Positions 1 through 8,349 of a stretch of 64,000 nucleotides of DNA are shown in pieces. Each line of letters opens with the position of its first letter. Position 1 is the stretch's first letter. The stretch is from Holophagales bacterium (GTDB taxonomy: Bacteria; Acidobacteriota; Thermoanaerobaculia; Multivoradales; Multivoraceae), in the NCBI GenBank assembly GCA_009845425.1, contig VXZQ01000004.1, positions 54,494-118,493 of the forward strand. The letters run 5' to 3'. The notes under the pieces were generated by a model. The model was not told the DNA's origin. It ran no database searches and saw only the letters and a list, made by a program, of their open reading frames with translations. The position numbers and the translations under genes are program-made.

Positions 1-1
1 C

Positions 2-490
2 GAGACGCTGATGCCGCTGATGCGGTCTCTCAGCCCGGAGACGAACGTGACGGACGCCAAGGCGTTCGTCGGATTCCTGGACGAGCAGGATGCCGTCGCC
101 AGCGACCGGAAGATGGGCACGATGGGCTACTGCATGGGTGGTCCCATGACGATGCGGACGGCGGCCGCCCTGCCCGACCGCATCGGCGCCGGCGCCTCCT
201 TCCACGGCGGCGGACTCGTCACGGACCAGCCGAACAGCCCGCACCTGCTCGTGAAGGACATGACGGCGCACTACCTGTTCGCCATCGCGGAAAACGACGA
301 CCAGCGCCAGCCAGAGGCCAAGGACGTGCTGCGCGAAACCTTCGAAGCCGCCGGCCTGCCGGCCGAGATCGAGGTCTACGAGGACGCGATGCACGGCTGG
401 TGCCCGCCGGACACGCCGGTCTACCACGAGGCCCAGGCGGAACGGGCCTGGAGCCGCCTCCTGGCCCTGTTCGAGCGCGCCCTGGCGTAG
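2..490 (+). CDS. Dienelactone hydrolase family protein (5' partial)
   Basis: This is the C-terminal part (about 160 residues) of an alpha/beta hydrolase. The reading frame is open to the window edge, so the ATG at 11 is probably internal. The nucleophile elbow reads G-Y-C-M-G-G, with Cys instead of Ser, which is the hallmark of the dienelactone hydrolase family. The acid and base are plausibly the Asp in A-E-N-D-D and the His in A-M-H-G-W. Characterised members hydrolyse dienelactone in chlorocatechol breakdown, but many bacterial paralogues have unknown substrates, so the pathway is not assigned. A GST gene follows 33 bp downstream on the same strand and may be cotranscribed. The protein is presumably cytosolic, although the N-terminus cannot be seen. 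Confidence 0.88.
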   Translation, partial: ETLMPLMRSLSPETNVTDAKAFVGFLDEQDAVASDRKMGTMGYCMGGPMTMRTAAALPDRIGAGASFHGGGLVTDQPNSPHLLVKDMTAHYLFAIAENDDQRQPEAKDVLRETFEAAGLPAEIEVYEDAMHGWCPPDTPVYHEAQAERAWSRLLALFERALA

Positions 491-523
491 AACGACCAGG
501 CCACCGATGGTTCCCCTCCGCAC

Positions 524-1177
524 GTGATCACGATCTACCACGTGCCGCGCACCCGCTCGGCCAGGATCATCTGGCTATGCGAGGAACTCGACCTGCCCTA
601 CGAAGTCGTCGCAGTCGACTTCAGCCCGGAGTACCGGAAGTCGGCCGAGTGGCGGCGGCTCAACCCGATCGGCAAGGTGCCAGCGTTGACGGACCTCGAT
701 GCGGAGGGCAACCCCTTCACGATGATCGAGTCCGGCGCAATGGTCCACTACATCCTGGAGCGCTACGGCGAGGGCCGCCTGCAGCCGACCGCAGGCAGCC
801 CCGAGAGCGCACTGTTCCTGCAGTGGTCCTGGTTCGCCGAGGCAAGCCTCGCCCGGCCACTCGGCGACATGGTCCACCACCGCATCCTCAAGCCGGAGCC
901 GGAGCGCATCCCCGCCGTCGTCGAGGACGGCCGGGAGCGGGCCGAGATCTGCCTCGACGCCGTCGAGGCTGCGCTCGAGGGCCGCGACTACCTGATGGGA
1001 AGCGAGTTGACCGCCGCCGACATCATGATGGGCTACTCACTGGCCCTGGCGCAGAGACTGGATGTGCTTGACGACCGGTATCCGAAGCTCCTCGCATACA
1101 TGGGCCGGCTCGAAGCCCGGCCGGGGTTCCGGATCGCGTTCGCCGACGCCGAGCGATCAGGTCCGTTGCACGACTGA
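524..1177 (+). CDS. Glutathione S-transferase family protein
   Basis: A 217-residue protein of normal GST length, starting at GTG 524. The N-terminal thioredoxin-fold domain begins I-T-I-Y-H-V-P-R-T-R-S and contains the conserved R-L-N-P-I-G-K-V-P-A-L segment with the cis-proline that contacts glutathione. It is followed by E-S-G-A-M-V (the Glu-Ser glutathione-binding pair). The all-helical C-terminal domain has the usual L-T-A-A-D-I-M capping motif near residue 165. It would conjugate glutathione or act as a peroxidase or isomerase in the cytosol; the substrate is unknown. The upstream hydrolase is 33 bp away, consistent with a small detoxification or catabolic operon. Confidence 0.9.
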   Translation: MITIYHVPRTRSARIIWLCEELDLPYEVVAVDFSPEYRKSAEWRRLNPIGKVPALTDLDAEGNPFTMIESGAMVHYILERYGEGRLQPTAGSPESALFLQWSWFAEASLARPLGDMVHHRILKPEPERIPAVVEDGRERAEICLDAVEAALEGRDYLMGSELTAADIMMGYSLALAQRLDVLDDRYPKLLAYMGRLEARPGFRIAFADAERSGPLHD

Positions 1178-1205
1178 CCTGCTCCCGAGGCAGGCGCTCG
1201 GCACC

Positions 1206-1232
1206 GGATGCCGGCGAAGACGCCGGCGCACC
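1206..1232 (+). repeat. REP-like inverted repeat, copy 1
   Basis: A 27-base element reading GGATGCCGGC, then six variable bases (GAAGAC), then GCCGGCGCACC. The arms GCCGGCG and CGCCGGC pair around a 4-base loop. It lies between the convergent GST and vapC genes. The same 27-base framework with a different six-base centre occurs on the other strand at 17001-17027. A shared framework with a variable loop suggests a dispersed palindromic (REP-like) family rather than a chance hairpin. It has no U tract, so it is not a convincing terminator. Confidence 0.55.
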
Positions 1233-1256
1233 CAAGGCGAGCAACGCTGGAAGGTG

Positions 1257-1751
1257 TCAGTCTGACGTGAGCCAGGGGCGACGCCTGGGTTCCATCACGA
1301 CGCCGCCCTCTCCGCCCGGTCTCCCGGCCAGCGGATGGTGCCAGCGAAGACCCTCGAAGCGTGCGAAGTCCCTGTCCGCCGTGGCCAGGTCGCACCCGGC
1401 CTCCATGACGATCGCCGCGAGGTAAGCGTCGGCGACGAGGTTCCCCGTAACGGCGTAGCGCCTGCACAGACCATCGAAGATCTCCCAGTGTCTCGGACCC
1501 GGCCGCACCGGCACGCATTGAAGCGGCTCTAGCAGTTTGGCGGCGATGGCCAGCGCCTCGGTGGTTCTTGTCGGCCTTGCGAAGATCTTGCCGTTCGTCA
1601 CAACCCTAACGAAGGAACTCAGGACCACCTCCGACATTCCGTAGGCGGCCCCGCCATTGACCAATCCTGTTAGCCACTCACGGTACGCCCGATGTTGCTC
1701 CATGTCCTCACGGTACGCGTAGATGAGCACGTTGACATCGGGAACGATCAA
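1257..1751 (-). CDS. vapC: PIN-domain toxin VapC
   Basis: A 164-residue PIN-domain endoribonuclease, the toxin of a type II VapBC pair. VapC toxins cleave specific RNAs such as tRNA using an acidic Mg-binding pocket. The expected acidic residues are visible: Asp5 in I-V-P-D-V-N, Glu41 in M-S-E-V-V, Asp108 in V-A-D-A-Y and Asp126 in T-A-D-R-D-F. The start is TTG at 1751, whose bases overlap the vapB stop (TTGA); a GGAG sits just upstream inside vapB. This gives tight translational coupling with the antitoxin gene. The C-terminal tail (about 25 residues, Gly/Arg-rich) is longer than in typical VapCs. Confidence 0.9.
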   Translation of the reverse strand: MIVPDVNVLIYAYREDMEQHRAYREWLTGLVNGGAAYGMSEVVLSSFVRVVTNGKIFARPTRTTEALAIAAKLLEPLQCVPVRPGPRHWEIFDGLCRRYAVTGNLVADAYLAAIVMEAGCDLATADRDFARFEGLRWHHPLAGRPGGEGGVVMEPRRRPWLTSD

Positions 1752-2005
1752 TCGGAGCTCCGGAAGCGATCGCTCTCCATCAGATCAAGCAGATCAGCCC
1801 AACTGTCGATCTTCACACCGGGCCTCAGGCCGCCTTCTCCGCCGGTCAGCAACTCGACCCGCTTCGCCGGCGCACGCCGCTCACCGCGCGCCAGCACCTC
1901 TCGGAGCCCCTCGTCGATCAGAGAAGTGAGCGTCCGCCCCGTCCGCGCCGCGTACCGCTTCGCTTCCGCCAGCAGTTCGTCGTCGAGCCGTACCGTGGTG
2001 CGCAT
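1748..2005 (-). CDS. vapB: Antitoxin VapB, ribbon-helix-helix type
   Basis: An 85-residue protein starting M-R-T-T-V-R-L-D-D-E-L, a classic ribbon-helix-helix strand and first helix. Residues 1-40 should dimerise and bind the promoter, and the C-terminal half (through W-A-D-L-L-D-L-M) would wrap around the VapC active site. The gene precedes vapC and overlaps it by 4 bases. The pair probably represses its own transcription, as in other VapBC modules. It follows the methyltransferase gene by 33 bases on the same strand and could also be read from there. Confidence 0.88.
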   Translation of the reverse strand: MRTTVRLDDELLAEAKRYAARTGRTLTSLIDEGLREVLARGERRAPAKRVELLTGGEGGLRPGVKIDSWADLLDLMESDRFRSSD

Positions 2006-2025
2006 GCAGGGGACGCTATAGCGGC

Positions 2026-2041
2026 GTATGTCGGTATGTCA
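2026..2041 (-). promoter_or_regulatory. Possible VapB operator (tandem 8-mer)
   Basis: On the plus strand the sequence GTATGTCG is followed directly by GTATGTCA in the short gap upstream of vapB, overlapping the end of the methyltransferase gene. Closely spaced repeats ahead of a ribbon-helix-helix antitoxin gene are typical operator architecture. This is suggested only by position and repetition. Confidence 0.25.
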
Positions 2042-3100
2042 ACCGACGCTCTTCATCGCTCGTACCGCGGCCTCCTCCAGCTTCTCCGGCGATACGACGT
2101 ACAGGTACTCCTTGTTCCGGAGGTGGCTGACCTGGCCAACCTTCCGGCCGCTCGGATTGAAGACGCCGATCCGGGCGCCGACGTAGCGCCGATAGTCGTT
2201 CTCGATCACCTGGACCTCACCGCGCCGGGCCAGGATCGCTTCCATCTCCCCACGGCCGAGGAAGCCCTCGTCGCTGAAGGAAACGATGAGATGACGCGCC
2301 CGGACCCTGTCCACGATCCGTTCCCACGCGGCGCGGAACTTCCTCTTGCTGTTGAAGTCGCTCTTGCGCTCGCGGCAGTCGACCCGCTTGCAAGCGACGC
2401 CGTAGTGCTCAGGCTTGTCCCACAGCACCAGACTCTCCCAGACGTGGTAGTTCCCGAGGTAGCTGTGCTGGTTGTACGGCGGATCGAGATAGGCGATGTC
2501 CGCTTCCAGCATCTCTACCGCCTCGGCGGCGTCCATGCGGTGGGCTCTCCCCTTGCCGGCTTCGGCGCGCGGTGCGATCTCCGGCAACCGCAGCTCCAGG
2601 TCATTGGACGCGCGAGGGGCCCACTGCTTCAGAAAGGCCATCTGCACGCCCGTCGTGCTGTCGACCCGATCCGCCGCCTCCATCAGGGAAACGAGCACGA
2701 TCGCCCGAAGTTCCGGGTCGAGGTCCTTGCGCTCGATCTCCTCCCGGATGGCGTCGACCCGGGCGCCGTTCTTCGGCTGCAGGTAGCGGCTCTTCTCGCA
2801 GAAGACCTCCGTGAAGTACCCCGCCGACGGCGGCAGCCGGCTGAACTCGTCGATCAGCAGCCTGGCCTGCCGGAGCTGCTCGGCGGTGCCGTCTGCCTCC
2901 ACGTAGCAGCGGGCGATCGCCTCGCCGCAGGCCAGGTAGTCGTTTGCCAACACGCAGTATTGCAGCCGCTTCAGCGCGTCGCCCACCCTGGACGTGCCCG
3001 AAAACAGGTCGAGCACCGTGCCGGCCGGCCGAAGCTGCTCGACGATGCCGGCGATCAGCGGCACGAACTGCCGCTTGGAACCCAGGTACTTGATGGGCAT
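2039..3100 (-). CDS. D12-class N6-adenine DNA methyltransferase
   Basis: A 353-residue DNA adenine methylase-type protein. The N-terminal P-I-K-Y-L-G-S-K-R is the motif X segment of D12-class enzymes. Asp31 begins D-L-F-S-G-T (motif I, S-adenosylmethionine binding). The catalytic D-P-P-Y-N starts at Asp206 (motif IV), with the variable middle region presumably forming the target-recognition domain. It would transfer methyl groups to adenine N6 in a specific site. No restriction endonuclease gene is adjacent: upstream is a PQQ-like protein and downstream is vapBC. It therefore looks like an orphan methyltransferase or the survivor of a restriction-modification system. The target sequence cannot be read from the protein. 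Confidence 0.88.
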   Translation of the reverse strand: MPIKYLGSKRQFVPLIAGIVEQLRPAGTVLDLFSGTSRVGDALKRLQYCVLANDYLACGEAIARCYVEADGTAEQLRQARLLIDEFSRLPPSAGYFTEVFCEKSRYLQPKNGARVDAIREEIERKDLDPELRAIVLVSLMEAADRVDSTTGVQMAFLKQWAPRASNDLELRLPEIAPRAEAGKGRAHRMDAAEAVEMLEADIAYLDPPYNQHSYLGNYHVWESLVLWDKPEHYGVACKRVDCRERKSDFNSKRKFRAAWERIVDRVRARHLIVSFSDEGFLGRGEMEAILARRGEVQVIENDYRRYVGARIGVFNPSGRKVGQVSHLRNKEYLYVVSPEKLEEAAVRAMKSVG

Positions 3101-3147
3101 TCGGGCTTAGCCTCTGCCAGGCCCAACGCGGTCTGGAGCCAGCTGCC

Positions 3148-4398
3148 TCAGGGAGACGAAGCGTCGTAGGCCAGCAGTTCGTCCCAGTTGCGGATGTAGA
3201 GCACGCCGTTGCTGACAACCGGATGGGCCCAGCTCGGGCGGCCGTGGTTGTCCACGTCGAAACGGCCCCGTTCGACGTAGCCGTAAGGGGTCGCTTCCGC
3301 CAGACCCGCGAGGTGCCTCTCGCCGAGCAGGAACAGCTTGCCGTCGGCGAGGGTGAGCGAGCCCTTGCCAACGCTGCGTTCCCGCCAAACGGTTTCACCG
3401 GTTTCGAAGTCCACGCAGGCGAGCGCGCTGCCGAAGAACCCGTAGAGGTGTCCTTCGTGGAGCACGACGCCGCCATGGTGGTTGCGAAGTCGCGACTGAA
3501 ACCACGCCTGTCCGGTGCTCACGTTGTCGCCTGCCACCCGCACCCGGAGCGCGCCGCCGCCGGTGCCGTAGTCCGAGGTGTAGAAGACGAGGCCGTCCGC
3601 GTAGATCGGCGTCGCCGCGTTCGCGGTGCGGTTCGCCGGCTCGCGGTAGTGCCAGAGCAGCTCGCCGTCCGAGGCCCGCACGCCGACGCCGGCCCTCGCC
3701 GTGAAGCCGACGATCGCCCGCAGCGGATCGCCGCCGTCCTCCAGGTCGACGGCGATCAGGGAGGAGTAGCCGGCCCGGTCGGTCAGGCCGGTGCTGGTCC
3801 ACATTGTGGTGCCCGTCTCCCGGTCGAGGGCCGCGATCGCACCGCCGTCGCCGCCCGGCATCACGACCACCCAGTCGCCCTCGATCAGCGGCGACTCGCT
3901 GATCCCCCAACTGATGTTGCGCTGGCCGAAGTCCCGGAGGATGTTCCGCTGCCATGCCACTCTCCCGTCCGAGAGCCGGATGCGCGCCAGGTCGCCCACG
4001 CCGGTCAACGCGTAGAGCGAATCGCCGGCCACGGTCGGAGTTCCCCGCGGACCGTTGCCCCGGCCGTCCCGCAACCGCGAGCCGAGTTCACGCTCCCAAC
4101 GGACGCCGCCGTCCGAAGCATCGAGAGCAAACACGAGGCTTCGACCGCCACGGGTCCCCTGGACGTAGAGCGAGCCCTCGATCACCGCCACCGTGCCGTA
4201 GCCCTCGCCCAGACCGTCGATGCGCCACAACAGCGGTGGGCCTCCGGCCGGCCAGCGGTCGGCGAGCCCGGTCTCGGTCGAGACGCCGTCCCGCCCTGGA
4301 CCGCGCCACTGGGGCCAGTCTTCGGCGGCGGCCGGCGGGAGCGAGGCGGAAAGCGCAACCAGCAGGAGGCCGATCAATCCGGTGTCCAGACGCTTCAT
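3148..4398 (-). CDS. Exported PQQ-like beta-propeller protein
   Basis: I place the start at the ATG at 4398 (M-K-R-L-D-T-G-L), giving 416 residues with a clear Sec signal peptide ending around P-P-A-A-A-E. The open frame extends further upstream but would run through the divergent photolyase gene. The mature protein begins D-W-P-Q-W-R-G-P and contains repeated blades with motifs such as S-L-Y-V-Q-G, V-F-A-L-D-A-S-D-G and W-E-R-E-L. These are typical of PQQ-like outer-membrane or periplasmic propellers (BamB/PQQ_2 type). Catalytic PQQ residues are not evident, so it may be structural or binding rather than enzymatic. It is transcribed divergently from phr with a 58-base gap. Confidence 0.8.
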   Translation of the reverse strand: MKRLDTGLIGLLLVALSASLPPAAAEDWPQWRGPGRDGVSTETGLADRWPAGGPPLLWRIDGLGEGYGTVAVIEGSLYVQGTRGGRSLVFALDASDGGVRWERELGSRLRDGRGNGPRGTPTVAGDSLYALTGVGDLARIRLSDGRVAWQRNILRDFGQRNISWGISESPLIEGDWVVVMPGGDGGAIAALDRETGTTMWTSTGLTDRAGYSSLIAVDLEDGGDPLRAIVGFTARAGVGVRASDGELLWHYREPANRTANAATPIYADGLVFYTSDYGTGGGALRVRVAGDNVSTGQAWFQSRLRNHHGGVVLHEGHLYGFFGSALACVDFETGETVWRERSVGKGSLTLADGKLFLLGERHLAGLAEATPYGYVERGRFDVDNHGRPSWAHPVVSNGVLYIRNWDELLAYDASSP

Positions 4399-4456
4399 CG
4401 CTCGGACACTCTGCTCCGTCGAGCCAGCGCCGTCAACTGCCGTACGCTCCGCCACC

Positions 4457-5908
4457 ATGACTCCGATCGCCCAGCAGCCCATCCTCGTCTGGTTCCGGCG
4501 GGACCTGCGGCTCACAGATAACCCCGCGTGGGCGTGGGCTGTCGAGACCGGACGCCCCGTCGTTCCCGTCTTCGTGCTCGACGAGGAGGAAGGCGAGCAG
4601 CCGATAGGCGGCGCGTCGCGGTGGTGGCTGCACGGCAGTCTCGAGGCGCTGGACCGGACGTTGCGCCGCCAAGGCAGCCGGCTCGTTCTCCGGCGCGGGA
4701 ACGCCGGCCAGACCATCGCGGCGCTGGCTCGGGAAACCGGCGCGTCGACGGTCGTCTGGAACCGGCTGTACGAACCGGCGATCGAGCGGCGCGACCGGGA
4801 GTTCGAGGAAAGCTGGAACGAAACGGGCCCCGAGCCGCGGAGGTTCCAGGCCGGCCTCCTCTTCAAGCCGGAAGACATCCGAAGCGGCACCGGTCGACCG
4901 TACCGGGTGTTCACGCCGTTCTGGCGCAAATGCGTGGCGCACGGCTTCACGCGCCCGGTTGCGACGCCACCGCTGCCCGCGGCGCCGGCCGCGTGGCCTC
5001 GCAGCGACGACCTCGAACGCTGGGAGCTCCGCTGCCACGAACCCGACTGGGCGGCCGGCTTCCGCGAAGTCTGGCAGCCCGGTGAGGAGGGCGCACGGAA
5101 GCGCCTCCGCGCTTTCCTGGCCGGCGCGGCGGAGCAGTACGACCAGGATCGCGACCGGCCGGGGATCGAAGCGACCAGCCGATTGTCGCCCCACCTCCAC
5201 TTCGGCGAAATCGGTCCGCGCCAGGTCGCGGCGGCGGCCGCCGCCTTGCCTCGCAGACCACGTGAGGCCTTCCTGCGCGAGCTCGGGTGGCGCGAGTTCA
5301 GCTATCACCTGCTGTTCCACAACCCGGAGATGGGGACCCGGAACCTCAGAACCAGCTTCGACCGCATGCCGTGGCGCGACACACCAGCCGATCTGAAGTG
5401 CTGGCAGCGCGGCCAGACCGGCTACCCCATCGTCGACGCCGGGATGCGCGAACTCTGGACCACGGGCTGGATGCACAACCGGGTGCGGATGCTCGTCGCT
5501 TCCTTTCTCACCAAGCACCTGCTGATCGACTGGCGGCACGGCGCGGACTGGTTCTGGGACACCCTGGTCGACGCGGACTGGGCCAACAACAGCTGTGGCT
5601 GGCAGTGGACCGCGGGAAGCGGCGCCGACGCGGCGCCCTACTTCCGGATCTTCAACCCGGTCGCCCAGTCGCGGCGCTTCGACTCCGCGGGCACGTACGT
5701 CAGGAGGTGGGTGCCCGAGTTGCGGCACCTGCCCGAGAGCGTGATTCACGCTCCGTGGCAGTCGACCGAGTCGACGCTTGCCCCGGCTGGCGTCCGGCTC
5801 GGGGAGACCTATCCGCTGCCCATGGTCGATCACGCCGCGGCACGCGAGCGGGCGCTCGACGCCTGGCGCACCCATGTCCGGGGCCAACCGCCAGCCGACA
5901 GGCGCTGA
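4457..5908 (+). CDS. phr: Deoxyribodipyrimidine photolyase (class I)
   Basis: A 483-residue DNA photolyase/cryptochrome family protein from the ATG at 4457. The N-terminal antenna domain begins I-L-V-W-F-R-R-D-L-R-L-T-D-N, and the C-terminal FAD domain contains G-Y-P-I-V-D-A-G-M-R-E-L, then W-M-H-N-R-V-R-M, and later A-P-Y-F-R-I-F-N-P. These are the standard signatures of class I cyclobutane pyrimidine dimer photolyases, which use blue light to repair UV lesions. The length matches the family. A photolyase implies that the organism is exposed to light at times. The upstream in-frame extension to 4220 would overlap the divergent propeller gene and lacks family similarity. Confidence 0.93.
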   Translation: MTPIAQQPILVWFRRDLRLTDNPAWAWAVETGRPVVPVFVLDEEEGEQPIGGASRWWLHGSLEALDRTLRRQGSRLVLRRGNAGQTIAALARETGASTVVWNRLYEPAIERRDREFEESWNETGPEPRRFQAGLLFKPEDIRSGTGRPYRVFTPFWRKCVAHGFTRPVATPPLPAAPAAWPRSDDLERWELRCHEPDWAAGFREVWQPGEEGARKRLRAFLAGAAEQYDQDRDRPGIEATSRLSPHLHFGEIGPRQVAAAAAALPRRPREAFLRELGWREFSYHLLFHNPEMGTRNLRTSFDRMPWRDTPADLKCWQRGQTGYPIVDAGMRELWTTGWMHNRVRMLVASFLTKHLLIDWRHGADWFWDTLVDADWANNSCGWQWTAGSGADAAPYFRIFNPVAQSRRFDSAGTYVRRWVPELRHLPESVIHAPWQSTESTLAPAGVRLGETYPLPMVDHAAARERALDAWRTHVRGQPPADRR

Positions 5909-5922
5909 GACGGCGCTAACCG

Positions 5923-7227
5923 TCAGCTCTTCTTCCGTGGCGGCTGCAAGAAGAACGCGACGACAGAACCTGTCAGGGTCACCGCGGCGATCGTCAGGAA
6001 CGGGATCGCATAGCTGCCCTGGGTGTCGAACACCCATCCGGAAAGCCACGGCACGCTAGCGCCAGGCACGGCCCCAATGGCGAAACGGACACCAGTCGTT
6101 GTAGCGAAAGCGCGGCGCCCGAAGAAACGGGCGAACGTCGCGGCCTGGCTGATGTAGGCCATTCCGAAACCGAGGCCCAACAGGATCAACGCGATCCTGG
6201 CCTGCGAGAACGTTCCTGCAAACAGGAACAGCGCCATGCCTGTTCCTTCCATTGCCAGGGCGACGCCGAGGAGACGGGGCGGTGAGACCTTGTCGCCAAG
6301 AGCGCCAGAAAGACGCCCGAAAGTGCTCATGAGAATCATGAGCCCAATCAAGCCCGCCGCCGCGTCTACTCCAAGACCGTTGTCCTGGAGATGAAGTCGA
6401 CCGTGAACCGTCACCACCCCCCACGGCACGGCGTACCCCAGGCCGCAAAGCACCATCAACGCGAACTGGGGTGTACGTACCGCCTCGCTGGCAGTCCATT
6501 GATCGGGGGTCTCGGAGTCGCTGCTATCCGCAGAGACCTGAAGCTCTCCAAGTGAACGAGCCCCGTCCCTCAGCTGGCCCATCGACTCCGGACTGTTGCG
6601 AAGTGCGAGGAAGGACAGGACGCCCAACAGGGCGCACAGTCCGGCGATGATCTCCCAGCCATCGCGCCAGGTTCCGCCGGCCTTCAGCAGAGCGGCGTCG
6701 AACCTGACGATCAACGGTCCCATCAGGCCCGCGGCGATCAGCAGGAAGGCCATCGCGCTCGCCCGCCAGCGCAGGAACCAGTTTGTGGCCAGCGTCTGGG
6801 TCGGCAGGACGGTGGAAAACGTGTGCGTGAGGCCAGCGAACACGCCAAAGTAGAGCAGAACGTCCCAGCGGTTCTGAGCCTGGCTGGTCAGGTAGTAGGC
6901 GCCGGAAACCACCAGAAAGCCGGCGGTGAACACGGGGCGAGGGCCGAATCGGGTCAGGCAGATGCCGATCAACGGCGCGACGACGCCACCGCAGAAAGAC
7001 CAGACTGTGAAGGCAAGGCCACCAGTGCCCCTGTTCAGCTCGAGTTCCGCGAGCATCTCGGGGAGGAAGAAGCCCCAACTGTAGAAGGGGGCCGCGCCGA
7101 GGCCGTAGATCAACCAGGCGGCGGGAAGCATCCGCCAGCCGTAGAAGCCCCAGTTGATCCGCGAGAACCGTCCGCCGCCGGTGTCGGGGCCGGATCCGCT
7201 TCCCGTGTCCCCTATTCCGGTCTTCAC
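5923..7227 (-). CDS. MFS transporter (MCT/oxalate-formate antiporter-like)
   Basis: A 434-residue inner-membrane protein with about 12 hydrophobic segments, starting at GTG 7227. A short Gly/Ser-rich cytosolic N-terminus precedes W-R-M-L-P-A-A-W-L-I-Y-G-L-G. The L-T-R-F-G-P-R-P sequence after the second segment fits the MFS loop 2-3 signature (G-x-x-x-D-R-x-G-R-R), and a related G-D-K-V-S-P-P-R occurs in the second half. The overall pattern resembles monocarboxylate or oxalate:formate antiporter branches, but the substrate cannot be assigned. It is the last gene of a minus-strand run, 21 bases after the GST-like gene. Confidence 0.85.
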   Translation of the reverse strand: MKTGIGDTGSGSGPDTGGGRFSRINWGFYGWRMLPAAWLIYGLGAAPFYSWGFFLPEMLAELELNRGTGGLAFTVWSFCGGVVAPLIGICLTRFGPRPVFTAGFLVVSGAYYLTSQAQNRWDVLLYFGVFAGLTHTFSTVLPTQTLATNWFLRWRASAMAFLLIAAGLMGPLIVRFDAALLKAGGTWRDGWEIIAGLCALLGVLSFLALRNSPESMGQLRDGARSLGELQVSADSSDSETPDQWTASEAVRTPQFALMVLCGLGYAVPWGVVTVHGRLHLQDNGLGVDAAAGLIGLMILMSTFGRLSGALGDKVSPPRLLGVALAMEGTGMALFLFAGTFSQARIALILLGLGFGMAYISQAATFARFFGRRAFATTTGVRFAIGAVPGASVPWLSGWVFDTQGSYAIPFLTIAAVTLTGSVVAFFLQPPRKKS

Positions 7228-7248
7228 CTGCCCCGTCCTGAAGCCGGC

Positions 7249-8298
7249 CTAGGGCCCCGAGGCTCCGCCGGCCACCAGCGCTTCACAACCGGTACCGTCG
7301 AGCAATCCGCCGACGGCCGACCGGTCTTCAACCGACAACTCCCCGTACTGCTCCCGCAGCCACATCAGGCACTTGCCCTGGTACGGGAAGGGCTTTTGCA
7401 CCCAGGGCCGGCCGTCGATCTCGCACTCGACGCGCTCGGCGCCCGACGCCAGCGCTCTCGCGTTGGCGAGCAGGAAGGGAGCGTAGACGCGGCCGACCTC
7501 GCCGAGGAGCGCGCGCAGGGTCGCCGACAGCTCGGGACCCATCCAGTCGTCGTCGTCCGGTTCAAGGCCGGACAGGTCCTCGACCCGATCGACCCACGCA
7601 TAGACGCGCGGCGCCACTTGGAGGGTCACCGCCATCGGCGTGGGATCGAACGCCGCGAGCTGAGTCAACTGGCCGAAGAACGCGAAGTCGGAAGCGCCCG
7701 GGCGGTTGCCCATCAGGAACTGCCGCTCCGTCAGGTGATCCCGAAACAGCTCCAGAATGCGCCGATAACTGGCCTCGATCACGGGGCCCGTCGTCTCGTT
7801 CGAGCCCACAACCCAGAGACGCGAGATCTGGCGCTCGGAGACCATCTCCGCCGCCTGCTGGAACTGCTCCTCGGGACCTTCGACCTGCCGCCAGCGCGGC
7901 AGGATCTGGCCGGCCTTCTCGATGTCCGCCTCGTAGGCCCAGCGATAGTGGAACATTGCCTTGGTCAGCCACTCGTCGCCGAAGTCCTCGAGCAGGTAGT
8001 CGATGAACCCGGTGACCGGGTCGGGCGGAATCACCGACCGCCCCTCGAACTCCCGTTCGAAGCGCCGGATGAGCGGCGTGGAGTCGACGACCGCCTCGAC
8101 CTCGCCGTCGGCGTTCGGCAGGTAGAACGTAGGCAGCAGCCGCACCTTGGCGGCCGGCAGATCCGCGCGGCCCTCGGCGCCCGAGATCAGGAAGCGGTAC
8201 GGGATGCGGCGGTAGCGCAGCACCGCGCGCATCTTCCGCGTGTAGGGCGACCCGGGGGCGCCCATGAAAGTGAGGGACTGCGAAGCTGGTTCAGGCAT
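7249..8298 (-). CDS. GST-like two-domain protein
   Basis: A 349-residue protein with an N-terminal thioredoxin-like GST domain: F-M-G-A-P-G-S-P-Y-T-R-K near residue 12, P-T-F-Y-L-P with a cis-proline, then V-V-D-S-T-P-L-I in place of the glutathione-contact E/D-S motif. A helical GST C-terminal domain follows (G-N-R-P-G-A-S-D-F-A-F). It is over 100 residues longer than a typical GST because of a C-terminal extension. The substrate is unknown. It sits between the MFS gene and the lipoprotein pair, all in the same direction. Confidence 0.75.
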   Translation of the reverse strand: MPEPASQSLTFMGAPGSPYTRKMRAVLRYRRIPYRFLISGAEGRADLPAAKVRLLPTFYLPNADGEVEAVVDSTPLIRRFEREFEGRSVIPPDPVTGFIDYLLEDFGDEWLTKAMFHYRWAYEADIEKAGQILPRWRQVEGPEEQFQQAAEMVSERQISRLWVVGSNETTGPVIEASYRRILELFRDHLTERQFLMGNRPGASDFAFFGQLTQLAAFDPTPMAVTLQVAPRVYAWVDRVEDLSGLEPDDDDWMGPELSATLRALLGEVGRVYAPFLLANARALASGAERVECEIDGRPWVQKPFPYQGKCLMWLREQYGELSVEDRSAVGGLLDGTGCEALVAGGASGP

Positions 8299-8349
8299 GC
8301 GGCGCGGCGACGGAGCATACCCCGCCGCCCCGCAGCCGCCGACTTCAAC

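Noticed and set aside
4433..6049. 538-residue minus-strand ORF over the photolyase gene
   Set aside because: The plus strand carries clear photolyase motifs; the antisense product has no recognisable domain and a skewed composition.
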